DNA from: Datura wrightii
Lineage: Eukaryota > Streptophyta > Magnoliopsida > Solanales > Solanaceae
Assembly: GCA_035772735.1 (NCBI GenBank)
Contig: JASDFA010000006.1
Coordinates: forward strand, 12,170,001-12,234,000
Length of the DNA: 64,000 bases
Direction: 5' to 3'
Shown: positions 1 to 11,779 of the stretch, one piece after another
How positions within the stretch are numbered: the first letter of the stretch is position 1
Layout of the letters: each line of letters starts with the position of its first letter
Position numbers and translations under genes: made by a program
Notes under the pieces: model-generated
The model's database searches: none
What the model was told of the DNA's origin: nothing
Seen by the model: the letters and a program-made list of their open reading frames with translations, nothing else

Positions 1-2118
1 TCTGGCCTGGATGCTTCAACTCATGAGGCACTCCGTTCACTTGATATTTACTTGGAAGTTTTCCTTGCATTGACCGCTAGTATAATAATCCTCATTTCAA
101 TTTATTTGTTTTAATTTTTTCTTAATCATTTTTTTTATAATTCTTTAGTTTTAATTTTTTATATGACATGTTTAAAATCATAAAATTAAAAAAATATTTT
201 GATATATTTTACATATCTTTAGTTTAACACCATAAGGATCTACAATTTTCTTTAATTTTTTAAATTCCGTATCAAATCAAAACAAGATAAACAAATTAGA
301 ATTGAGAGAGTAATCTATCTCTCTCTATATACATAAAAGAAGGTTACGAGTGTTCTGATGTGACATGCTTCTAAAGCCTCTATTTCAATTTTATCTCTGT
401 TCTTATTTTTTTTGAGCATTTTCTTAATTTTAAAATTATTTTTTAACCCAAAAATTTTTAGTTTGTCAATAAACTGATGAGCACAAAATTATGTACACTT
501 AACTTTTTATTTGGCCAATAATTATATTTATCTTTTTCTTATTTTTTTAATCTTTTTTTTCATTTTTCTTAATTTTTATTTTATTTTTAAAAGTCATATT
601 CATAATTCATACTTTTTAATTTTCATAAATTTTACTCTTAATTAATATTAGTAATATTCATAACTTTCAATCCTTTCATATTCATAACTCCAAATTATTT
701 AATGTATGACTTTATGACATCTTAAAATCACACTAATATCTGTCTAAATAAATTTGTAGGGTCATCTTGATTATCCTCTATTTTTGCGGTGCAATGGCCA
801 TCACCAGACATTCATTTGGGTGTTTGATATGAATAGAGGAGTTCTTTAGAAAATGATTTCAATTTTTTTCTTAGCTTTTATTTGTTAGAAATTTGATTAT
901 GTTGTGTAGTATTGTCTTAAATATAGTTAATTTTATTTTTTTATTTTTTTTAGTTGAGGTTAACTAATTGTGTTTTCAGATCAAGATAATTTTAAAAGTG
1001 ATAAAAAAAAAAAAAACATATATGTGTATGCTGCTTAAAGAGGTATGTATATATATTCTCTCATAGTCATGTGAATCAACTTTTAATAAGTCTAATAATA
1101 ATAGTCATGTGAATCAACTTTTAATAAGTCTAATAATAATAGAACACGAAAATATATAATTAGTTTGTAATTTTTAAAATATAATTTAATCCATAAGAAA
1201 ATTATTTATTGATATGTAAAATTGCAGTCTGCGAGTTTTTTTTGTTGTTGTTGAAAAATTATCAAAATTTTTAGATTTTCATAGATATCTAATATTGTGT
1301 GTGTTGGGTCTGAACTTCTTGAGCTTACTACTTGAAAAATATTGTGATATTAGGCTATGATAAAAATGATTTAGTAAAGTTGTTTGTGTCTCTCTATTCA
1401 CTTTCTTCCCCATTGTCGCTGACCTTGATTCATCATTTATTTATTTTAATTATTATTTATTGAGGAATAAATTTTTTTTGTGGGCATTGAATAATTTTTT
1501 CTTAGTTTAAAATATGGTAAGGGATATTAATAAAAAAAAGATTGATTTAAAATATGGCAAATGAATATTAATAAATGAACAATAGTAAAAAGAATTAGTC
1601 AAAATGAAAAGTAAATTTTAGGATGTTTCATGAAGAGTAAAAAAAGGAAAAGAGAAAAAAGAAAATGTGTAATATGGTGTATAACTTGTGATATATTGTG
1701 TTAAATATTTTAAATAATTATATCTTAAATAAGTATCATATATGCATAATTAAATAGAATGGTTAGATCAAATACTTTAAAAACAAATAGAGTATCATAT
1801 TTGGATGAGAAAAATAATTAAATCTAATAAATTATAATTCATGCTACCTTAAATTGCAATAAATATACCAAAATTTTTCTTATTGAATGGACAAGGAGGA
1901 TAATAGAATTTTGATGTTTCAAGATCTCTAAATTTATAATGTCACTTTACATAAAACGTGTTATATGCAAGAAGAATATAATATAAATTATCTAAAAGGC
2001 AAAACATATTTGGAAAAACATATAAAATTATAAGAGCGAGATCAATGATTTGAAAATTATCAATAATTTTTAAGTAACATTGGAATATATTTGTTGATAC
2101 ACTTTATCTGCATGTGAT
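1..2118. other. AT-rich intergenic DNA, no gene seen
   Basis: This stretch is very AT-rich, with long T and A runs and no open frame that resembles a known protein. Its only clear structure is a short tandem duplication at 1064-1139. I see no RNA gene and no recognisable transposon terminus. Confidence 0.6.
1064..1139. repeat. 38-bp tandem duplication
   Basis: Two perfect head-to-tail copies of a 38-bp unit that begins TAGTCATGTGAATCAAC (1064-1101 and 1102-1139). The lack of divergence suggests a recent duplication, probably by replication slippage or double-strand-break repair. Confidence 0.9.
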
Positions 2119-2611
2119 TCTTATTATATTATTATATAAGTGGGAAGCCCTCAAGTTAAAAGTTGGATTGTCATTTTGCCCTTCAATCTAAAACTATTTC
2201 AATAATATTTTATGTACTAAAAAGTAAATATACATTACAATAAATATTAAATCAAATAAGAAATCTACAATTTTCATAATAGAGAATTAATGTTTTCATT
2301 TAATTTACGTTATTTCACTTTATTCAAATTTAATTATAATTATTTATCGTTATCTTCATCAGAATGTAAAAAAACTTAAAGCCATAGTATTTCTTTCATT
2401 TAATATTTTCTTTTCTTTTTTTGGTTATTTTTTTTAAAGATTTAAATCTATATTTTCTACTAAAATATTTTGAAATACTATTCGGTTGAAGGGTAAAAAT
2501 ATTGTTTAATATTTGATGGGTATTTTAGTTATTTATTTTTTATTTTGTGAGTTTTCACTTTTATAATTTAATAGTTGTATTAAAATATGAATATTATAAC
2601 TCATTATTTAG

Positions 2612-2612
<1 letters not shown>

Positions 2613-2669
<57 letters not shown>
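2613..2669. repeat. (TA)n microsatellite
   Basis: About 28 uninterrupted TA units inside Helitron-like element 1. The sister copy at 4.8-5.4 kb lacks this expansion, so it arose after the copies separated. Confidence 0.95.
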
Positions 2670-2673
<4 letters not shown>

Positions 2674-4634
2674 ATTTTATACTGTTTGGTACAAAAAATA
2701 TTATAAGTTGTTTAAATGTATGTTAAATAATCATTCAATATTTGATTAACTGATATGTGTGACTTTCCACTTTTAGTATAATATGATATGATATGATTCA
2801 AATATTATTATTTAATTAGATATTTAATTTAAAAAAAATTTCCTCCACTAAATTAAAATTTAATTAATTAATAATTAAATATTAATATTTTATTATATCA
2901 TATCATATTTTTATATTTATCATATATCATATAATTATATAAGTGGGGAGCTCCTAACTTCAAAATTGAATTATGATTTTACCCCTACTATAAATTAAAA
3001 ATATTATAAAATATCTAATTATTTAAATATTAAATAGCATCATTTTAATTACATGAATGTGTAATGACTTGTTAACTTCATTGAATTAATTCCTAAATCT
3101 TCTATTAAATATATACTTTAAGTTGCATTGAATCAGGTTAGTAAATTTTTCTTTTATGTTCATTGCTCAATCATCTCTACGTTTCTATCAGAAGAATTCT
3201 AGAGATAAATTCAATATACACCATGTTCATTTATTTAATAGATCATTTTAAAAATGATTATAGACCTTTAGAATTCTCTAACTGAATTACTATAACATAG
3301 TATAAATATCATGCCTTCACTTTAAACGGATAATAAAAATAGAAAAAGCTGAATTACATATGGCAGCGAAACCCAAAAAAAAGGCAATTATTCATCCAAT
3401 ATTTGACAAGATGCTAACGTCAGTTTCATCATTTAGACAAGATATGCGGTAATAGTATTAATTTATTAATTTTTATCCTTTATTGAGGGAAGAAATAATT
3501 TATTTATTTTGTCTTACATATTATAAATTGTAATAATATGTTGTTAGTTACTTCTACATATAAGTATGCTTAGGTACCGTCATCTCCATAGTTTTTTTTT
3601 GTACAAAACAAATTATAACTGATAATTTGAGCTATTTATTGTAATTAGCACATTAATTATAATATATTTTTATAATAGAGAATATCGTAATCCTCATGTA
3701 CAATGAGAAAAAAGATGAACCTCCTTTGAAAAGTTATATATATGATTCATATTCTAATAGGAGTATGTCAAAAAATATTTGCAAGGTCACAGTGCTCTGC
3801 TCTTCGGATGAACTGGTGTACACCCTGTTATTATTAGATCATTCCCTTCTCTTTGTACTTATGTTTGTATTCTAAATTCTCATTTGATAATATGTGGAGC
3901 TTCATAGATAAGAATATATAAATTATATTATATTTGAGTAGACAATTCGGCGTATAAATCTAATAGTATTTTTCAGGTTCAACCCCAATTACTAGAATTT
4001 GATAAATACGTGTACGAAAAATTTATCGTTTTATTTTTCTTAAATATTACTGTACGAAGATAAAAAAATATTTCTTAATAAATAGTAATAATGTAATATG
4101 AAAATTATACACAATTATTTCTGTACATCAATTATATATTAATTAAATATGTGTTTGCAAATGTATTTTCATATAAATTTCAGATGTATAAAAAACTACA
4201 ACCCCATGAGAAATTACTTAATTATCTAATTTATAGGAGATATATTAAATTATTTTAATTATTTTCTTAGTGTTAATTCATAACTGGAATCATAATTTTT
4301 GTAATTTTATTATACAATATTACAAGTAATTAAGGAGAGTTGGCAGCATGCGAGTATATAATGGGTCATGCTATCAAGATATATTCTTTAATATTAATAG
4401 TGGTAATTTTTTATTATAATAAAAGTAACTTAATAGTAGAAGACAATATACACCAATATATAAAGTTTTGTATATTATATAAGTTATCTCATCATTACTG
4501 CTTTGGAAAATTTTTAATATAATCACTTCGGATTAAATATTATATCATTTAACATTTTATAGATATTTTTAATATATTCTAATCTCAATAAACTAACAAA
4601 AAATATTTAAATACTTCAAATATTTATTTTATAA

Positions 4635-4637
<3 letters not shown>

Positions 4638-4666
<29 letters not shown>

Positions 4667-4668
4667 TT
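4638..4668. repeat. (CT)n/(TA)n microsatellite
   Basis: A short CTCTCTCT run followed by about ten TA units. Confidence 0.85.
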
Positions 4669-4760
4669 AGAATATGTACACGATTAAAATTTAATAATGT
4701 AACATTTTTAATAATCTAAACATGTAATATACACGTGCAAAGCACATATTCAGAATTAGT

Positions 4761-6846
4761 TATTATATAAGTGGGAAACCCTCAAGTTAAAAGTTGGATT
4801 ACCATTTTGCCCTTCAATCTAAAACTATTTTAATAATATTTTATGCACTAAAAAGTAATACATTTACAATAAATATTATTAGACTATTAAATTAAATAAG
4901 AAATCTATAATTGCCATAATAGAGAATTAATATTTTCACTTAATTTACGTTATTTCACTTATTCAAATTTAATTATAATTATTTATCATCATCTTCATCA
5001 GAATATAAAAAAAACTCAAAGTCATAGTATCATGGTTATTTTTTGTCATTTAATATTTTTTTATTTATTTTTTAAAAAAGATTTATATCTATATTTTCTA
5101 CTAAAATATTTTGAAATACTATTTGGTTGAAAGTTAAAAACAATATTTAATATTTGATGGGTATTTTAGTCATTTATTTTTTATTTTGCGATTTTTTACT
5201 TTTATAATTTAGTAACTGTATTGAAATATGAATATTATAACTCATTATTTAAAAAATAAGTCAAATATCTTTTAGTTTAGTAAGTTATTATTCACTTATA
5301 TATATAATGAGATTTTTTTTACTAATTGGTATAAAAATATAATAAGAGTATTATTTAAATGGAGGATAAAATAATCGTTTAATATTTGATGGACTGATAT
5401 GTGAGACTTTCCACTTTTAGCATAATATGATATGATATGATTCAAATATTATTATTTAATTAGATATTTAATTTAATTTTGATTCAATAAATAGTAAAAT
5501 ATTATTATTTAATCAAATATTTAAATAAGATATGACTTAAATATTACTATATTAAAAAATATGTAATTTAGCTTTGATTCAATTAATGATAAAATATTAT
5601 CATTTTGTTAGATATTTAATTTGATTTTGATTCAACGAATGGTAAAAAATTATTATTTAATTAGATATTTTTATTATATGTTAATTTATTGTAGAGGCAA
5701 AATGGTAATCCAACTTTTAAGATAGGGACTTCACATTTTTAGTATATAATATGATGATATATAACTTCAACAAGAGTTAAAGAAAATATTATATTTATCA
5801 TTTTTATAATAAATTTATATTAATGACCATTTGATAAAATATTTTCAGATAAATGACAATTATATAAGCAATTGATATAATTTGTTTGGGTGCATATCAG
5901 AAAGTAATACCTTGAATTTCTGTCAATTTTGATTGATGATAAATTACATTTATCATCTGTCAGCAATAATATACCGTTCTACATATATCATCTAATAAAT
6001 CTGCACAAAATTACATGAGACACCTAGAGCTGTCAAAATGGGTTTAGGGTTGGGACAATTTTTATACCCCGTTAGAAATAAGGCCTAAAAACCCAGTCTC
6101 ATTTGACCCGTCAGCCTAAGAGGCCTAGCTCGTGAGCCTCAGAGGCCAGCCAAGTCCGCAAAACTTAAAAAATAATTAATTATTAAATATATAATATACT
6201 AACATATTAAGAAAACAAAGCAATAATATAAGATAAAATAAAAAGAATGAAAAGATATACATTGTACATTTGTACAACAGCAGTACATAGTACTACAACT
6301 AGACTACTAGAAGTCTATAACTATTAATATTTAATAGGATTATATTTTGTATAATAAATTAATAATAAGATAATGACTTCCAGCAAATAAAATTAGGTTT
6401 AATTTTTCTAAATTCTATGCTTTTACTCTCGCCGTTTTGGCTCCTACACAGCTTTTCTTCTTGAGTAGTCACAACCTCTGTTAATTTTTGATCTCTTCAT
6501 TTTTAGTGAGTGACTAATTAATTATATTTGTTCTTCTTTTGGTTCATCTTAGTTATTATCTTATGCACTTATTGTTATAATGAAGACTTATAATGGTTGG
6601 TGATTTTTAAGTAATCACACTTTTCATTTATCACGTTTTAGATTGCGTTTAAATTTTATTAAAGGGTCGACCAGGCCCTCTTAAGGTTGGGTTGGGCTAC
6701 CATTTTTAAGGCCCTTTTGTTAAAAGGGTCAGCCCGTCCTAACTCGTTTAACTCATTGGCCCGCTGGGGTTGAGTTGGATTGGGTTGGGAGAACCCGTTT
6801 TGACAACTCTAGAGACACACATGCAACACACGTGTTCAGGACTAGT
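4761..6846 (+). mobile_element. Helitron-like non-autonomous element 2 (putative), interrupted by a hAT element
   Basis: It begins at 4761 with the same left end as element 1 (TATTATATAAGTGGGAAA) and stays collinear with it for roughly 650 bp (2145-2830 matches 4765-5476). With the hAT insert at 6025-6811 removed, the right end reads ACACGTGTTCAGGACTAGT, that is a CACGTG-centred palindrome and then CTAG-T, a good Helitron 3' end. An inverted copy of the left end at about 5694-5757 means that a TIR element spanning 4761-5757 is the competing reading. Confidence 0.4.
6017..6819. mobile_element. Non-autonomous hAT transposon with target-site duplication
   Basis: The element runs from 6025 to 6811 (787 bp). 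Its inverted ends are TAGAGCTGTCAAAATGGGT on the left and ACCCGTTTTGACAACTCTA on the right, which pair with two mismatches. The flanking 8-bp target-site duplication is GAGACACC (6017-6024) and GAGACACA (6812-6819), one mismatch apart. An 8-bp duplication with TAGAG-type ends is diagnostic of hAT elements. The interior is AT-rich with no transposase frame. Subterminal GGCCCGT-like words next to both ends are typical of transposase-binding sites. Confidence 0.9.
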
Positions 6847-7269
6847 ATACTAAAAAGGGTGGAAGACAGAAGAGAAAGATAAGCAATTATAACTAAAATT
6901 ATTTTTGAATGTTTAATATAAATCATAAAAATTTTAATTAAGAAAAAACTTAATACTAAAAAAACGTGGAAGATAGAAGCGTAAGATGATTAGTTAGAAC
7001 CAAAATTATTTTTGAAGTTATTTTTAAATGTTAAATATAACATATAAATCATGAAAAATATATGAGAAACTTAATCAAGAGAAAAAATAATGTTGGCATT
7101 TTCGGTAATACTAATGGAAGGATAAACGCAAATTAACTTGATTAGTTTAAAAGAAGGATGATCTATGAGTAAAATTTTATATTTTTAATTAAAAATATTT
7201 AACAATAACTGTTTAATAATATTTAATTTTACTTTAATAATTGTGTGAAGCGCAAATAATTATACTAGT
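6847..7269 (+). mobile_element. Helitron-like short element 3 (putative)
   Basis: It starts immediately after the CTAGT end of element 2 with TATACTAAAAAGGGTGGAAG and ends at ATTATACTAGTT (CTAG at 7265-7268), preceded by a weak GTGTGAAGCGC hairpin. It contains an imperfect tandem duplication of about 110 bp (about 6855-6955 and 6957-7085, both starting AAAAA-GGTGGAAGA/ACGTGGAAGA). Non-coding. Confidence 0.35.
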
Positions 7270-8749
7270 TAATAATAAAAGAAATAATGATAAAATATAC
7301 GTTTAAAGAAATATTTAATTAAATATTTTAATTATTTTAAAACTTTACACGAAATCAGACCTAATTAAAAGCTTATAAGTGGTTGTGAAAGCAAAATAAA
7401 ATAAATAAAATACACTTAATAAGCTAGAATGGATTCATATTTAAACCTCCATTTGGTGGAACTTGTTATAACATAGATGTATACATCATTTTGCTTTCTT
7501 GAAATGTAATTTGTTTATACTAAGTAATTGAATTTTCTGACCATTCTGCTGGAAGCTCTATTTTCTTCTTTATAATGTGTGATTCAAATTAATTAAAATT
7601 TTAATTTAAATATCAAATAAAAAAGAATCCCGACAAGAGAAATTAAATTCCCCTTGACGCAAAGCTATTTTATTCACAAGAGAAGTGGTATCAACATAAG
7701 AAAATTATAGGGTGTGTTTGGTACCATGGAAAATGTGTTTTACTTCAAAAAAAACTATTTTTATCTATGTTTTAGTATTTGGTTACTATATATATATATA
7801 TGTTCATCAGTTTAGATAATAGTCAAGTATTTCTAAGTTTTTTTAACTAATAAGTAGCTGAAATAGGATACCTTTTGTCATTTTTGAGCTTGCAATTTTA
7901 TTTTTTTTATACCTCATATAGGTTTTTAACAATATATATGTTATTTTTATTTTTTTTTAAAAATATCATAATTGATATGAGATGCACACGTAATATATGA
8001 AATACAATCATATTAAATATACTTTAAATTTTTTTATTAAGGATTAATTTTAGGCCACCGATCTATTAAGTTATTTTTATCAAAAGCGAAATTAATTAAA
8101 CTACATCAAGAATAGTCATCTGAATATTTTTTTATCAAAAAATTATATCAAATATATAGATTAAATATCATAATTGATATATAGATGTATATTTTAAATT
8201 GAACATTCTTGTAATAACTGAGTGGCCTGGCTCAGCAGTGATGGGTGCTCAAGTTCAGTCTCCCCAAAAGCATGTTTTATACCCTTTTTCATTAAAAATT
8301 ATGTCTGCTTAATTGATAATTTCCAATTTTTTTAAAATTTTAGTTTTTACATATCATTAATAAGGTTAATAATTTAATTTAAACCTTCTTAAAATCTGTA
8401 AACTACACGAATATCATTTAAAGATTTTCTATCGTATTAAAGAAAAAAATTACATAAATAAATTAATAATTTAAACAAAACTCATTTGAATTGCTTGTAG
8501 TTATAACAAGAAAGTTTATTTAAAATCTCATTTTTCTTGCTTTGACGCTGTGAAGTCGATGTCGTAGTTTGTTCTTCTCTATCTTTTTTTGTTCTTTTTG
8601 GTTACCTTTTAACTTTTTTTTCATTACGGTTGCATGCTAATTTTTTTATTGAATTCCTTTGAATGATTTTCTCTGTTCAAATAAATTTTTTAATGAAAAT
8701 GCAAAAACATTTCAAAATGGGAAAATTAAAGAAATATATAATTATCAAA
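7270..8749. other. AT-rich intergenic DNA with MITE-like fragments, no gene
   Basis: There is no coding frame. At about 7711 the sequence GGGTGTGTTTGGTACCATGG looks like the left end of a Tourist- or hAT-type MITE, but I could not find the matching right end. A SINE-like tRNA-related segment lies at 8222-8270. The remainder is A/T runs. Confidence 0.5.
8222..8272 (+). repeat. SINE remnant (tRNA-related head)
   Basis: CTGGCTCAGCAGTG resembles a pol III A box, and CAAGTTCAGTCTCC about 30 nt downstream resembles a B box (GGTTCGANTCC). This spacing and degeneracy fit the tRNA-derived head of a plant SINE rather than a functional tRNA. The body is lost or not recognised. Confidence 0.45.
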
Positions 8750-9927
8750 GGGAAAAGGCATAAGTACCCTCCTTCAACTATGGCTATATTTTCAACTACA
8801 CACCTTTTTTTTTAAAGGACCCTATTACCCCTCTGAACTACATTAAAATTGAATAAATACACTTTTAGGTGTTAGAGTTGACAAAGAGAGTGTTCACTCT
8901 CTATTATGCATGTGAAAGGAAAAAAAAAACTTAAAAATTTGATAAATATGAATACATATCATTTTTTTAATTGAACACTGTATAACTAATTAGTACACAT
9001 AATTAATTAACATTAAAAAATTTAAGCAAATATTTTCTACATTATTTTTCTTTCTTTCTTTGTGAAAAAAGTCATTTTTTTTCTTTTTGTAATTAACGTT
9101 AATGTTGACTTTGTCTTCTTTTTTTTAAAAAAAAAAATTGATACCAAATTTAGTGGTTGAATTAGTTTCAACAAGCTATTTTATGAAAAATTTACTTTTT
9201 ATAAATGTTAGCGTGTCAATTTATTTTTAGTATTTAAATTATTATTTTGATTTTCTAAATATATTAAAATTTATATATATTTGATTTTTTAAAAATTCTT
9301 AACTAATAACATTATGTTACCATTGACTTTGTCATTAGTAGCAATAAATATTTTTAAAAAAAATAATTTTGACCGTGAGATGATATAATATTAATAAAAT
9401 TTTTATAAAATTTATAAATTTGAATAAGTTATTATAGGAATATCAGTACGTTTATGCATTGATAATAATATTATAGGAATATTAGTACATCCCCAATTAT
9501 AATTTTTATAATAATTAATACTTTTTTAGGCAATCTAAATTTAATTTAATTTCTTTTACTTTTTAGTAGCGCCAATTAAGCAAAAAATAATAAAATTTAA
9601 TTATATTTCACAAAGAAAGAAACAAAAATAATTTAAAAGATATTACTCTAAGTTTTGATATTAATTAATTATGTATACTAATTAATTATAAATTGCCGAA
9701 TTAAAAAATAACATGTGTACATATTAATCAAATTTTAAGTTATTTTTGTCTCTCACATGCCTTTAAGAGAGTGAACACACTCTCTTTGCCAACTCAACAC
9801 CTAAGAGTGTATTTATTCCATTTTAAAATAGTTCAGGAGGGTAATAAGACCCCTTAAAAGAAAATATGTGTAGTTGAAAATATGATAAATAGTTGAGGGG
9901 GTACTTATTCCTTTTCCAATTATCAAA
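8740..9927. mobile_element. Mutator-like (MULE) non-autonomous element with long TIRs
   Basis: The element spans 8750-9917. Its terminal inverted repeats are long, about 170 bp (8750-8920 against 9750-9917), and begin GGGAAAAGGCATAAGTACCC on the left; the reverse complement of the right end reads GGAAAAGGAATAAGTACCCC. A 10-bp direct repeat AATTATCAAA flanks it (8740-8749 and 9918-9927). Long TIRs with a 9-11 bp target duplication are the signature of Mutator-like elements. The interior (8.92-9.75 kb) is AT-rich and non-coding, so mobilisation would need a transposase in trans. Confidence 0.85.
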
Positions 9928-11093
9928 CTTACATTGAAAAAATTTAACAAAACTTACTTTGCAATTCTATAGACCAAAATAAATTCGGTATACAATAATA
10001 TACAAAAAAATTATTATTTTTTCTTTTACAATAATGTTTAAAAACTCGATATACAATATTATACAACATTATACATTCACAGTAGACAATATATTAACTA
10101 TATATAAAAATATTTAATAGTGTATAAAAAGTATTTATACACACTTTTACATGATTATATAAAATTATACAAACTCATACAAAATTGATATATTATCGAT
10201 TAATCCACTATGAATAACTAGTTTATACTTTTTATGCAATACTACTTCAAATCAGCAAAATAAAAGGACCAAGAAATTAAAGAAGCAACACTTAATTCTT
10301 CATCAAATTTTAACAACAACTTCGAAATGACACCACAAACGAATCACACTCATCAATTTGTTAAAATTTTTAACAAATTTAAAATTCATTTGTAAATTTT
10401 CAGCTTTTAAAACCTCCAATAATGGAGTTTTGAATTTTTCAATTTAATTCACCTAACAATTAATGTTTAAATTTGTAATGATAAATATGAGTATCACTCT
10501 TAATAATTTTTTAAATATCAAAATATCAATTCATAATCACATCAAATACATTAGATATAATACGCGAATATATTTTTGTAGAGACGTATCTATAAAAATT
10601 TACACATATCCTTTTAAAAAAAATTAAATCTACACATAATCTCAACAAAGTTGATTACAAAATTATGAAAGAAGAACAAAAAAAACGCAGAAAAAGAAAA
10701 AAAAAAAGCCGAAAAACTAAAGAGAAAGAAGAATGAAAAAGCAGAAAAAAAAGAACAACGAAAAGCAGCAACAAAAAAAAAAACAGAAAGCATAAATTGT
10801 GAGATGAAAAATGAAACTGGAGGAAGAGATTAGTGTTTTGGATTGTTGAGTTAAGAGATGAAAAGTAAATTTTAATTTATATAGACATTGGGCTAAATTA
10901 AGTAAGAAGTTAAAAGTGGATTAAATTTAGTAATATTATTGTCTTAAATGATATGCAGTGTAATTTTTCCTTTCAAAATTTAGTGCTTTGATAATGCTTT
11001 GAAGATAAGCTACAAATTGAAATGATAAAACTAAATAATATGTACTGATTCAAATTTTTTTGATGGACCCGTTCATTAAAAAAATTATTCACT
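9928..11093. other. AT-rich intergenic DNA with a purine-rich tract, no gene
   Basis: No protein-like frame. Between about 10665 and 10800 the + strand is an almost pure A/G/C tract dominated by AAGAAAA words, mirrored loosely by a pyrimidine-rich stretch near 8540-8620 on the other side of the MULE. This suggests the MULE was inserted into another repeat, but I cannot define its ends. Confidence 0.45.
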
Positions 11094-11779
11094 TTACACT
11101 ATAAAAACTGATCAAAAAATGAAGGCCAATTCCGACGGACAACGTTGATTTTTTGGTCAAAACCGATGACAAACCGACGGATAAAGGATCGTAGAAATTT
11201 GTCTCATCGGAAAAGAAAAATCGATGGACAACGTCGGTTAATACCGATGGACGCCCGTTGGTTAAATAAATATTAATTTGATTGATTTTTTAAATGCCAC
11301 CCAATGGGAAAAAAAATTTTTACCAACGGACACCGTCGATTTTTTAAAATTATTTATCTTTTTTTTTAATTAAAAATTTTTAAACATACCAACGATGTCC
11401 GTCAGTATGTTCTTCATAACTAGGAACATACCGACGGACAGTATCGTTTGTTCACCAATTTTTTGGACTTGTATTTTGTAGAAAAACGACAGACTTATCT
11501 ACCCTGTCCGTCGATTTTCTGCAAATACACCAGCAGCAGTAACTTGTAATTTCTTCATTACCACTTGACAAACTAAAATTCAATTCAATTACAGCTATTA
11601 TTCAGCACTAATTGCTGCCAAAACAATTCCAAATCAACAACAATATCAACAACATAGTAATTATCGAATTAAAACATCAAAAATAACATTAAATATCCAT
11701 CAAAATTATCAACGAAATTTAAAAATATCAAAATGTATATACACAGTTTATTTTCAATGTTTAATAATCTTAACAACTA

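Larger units (their letters stand above)
2119..4760 (+). mobile_element. Helitron-like non-autonomous element 1 (putative)
   Basis: The left end (from about 2119, TC then TTATTATATTATTATATAAGTGGG) is repeated at 4761 as the start of the next element. The right end shows a small hairpin (GTGC-AAA-GCAC near 4733) followed about 10 nt later by TTAGT, the layout of a Helitron 3' terminus, although the canonical CTRR reads TTAG here. A partial extra left-end copy lies at about 2937-2990. No Rep/helicase coding is visible, so the element would be non-autonomous. Boundaries are by eye. A TIR element is an alternative, because the left-end motif also occurs inverted near 5.7 kb. Confidence 0.4.

Noticed and set aside
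4340..4522. 60-residue open frame
   Set aside because: AT-rich Ile/Tyr/Lys composition, no family, inside a transposon-like block; chance open frame.
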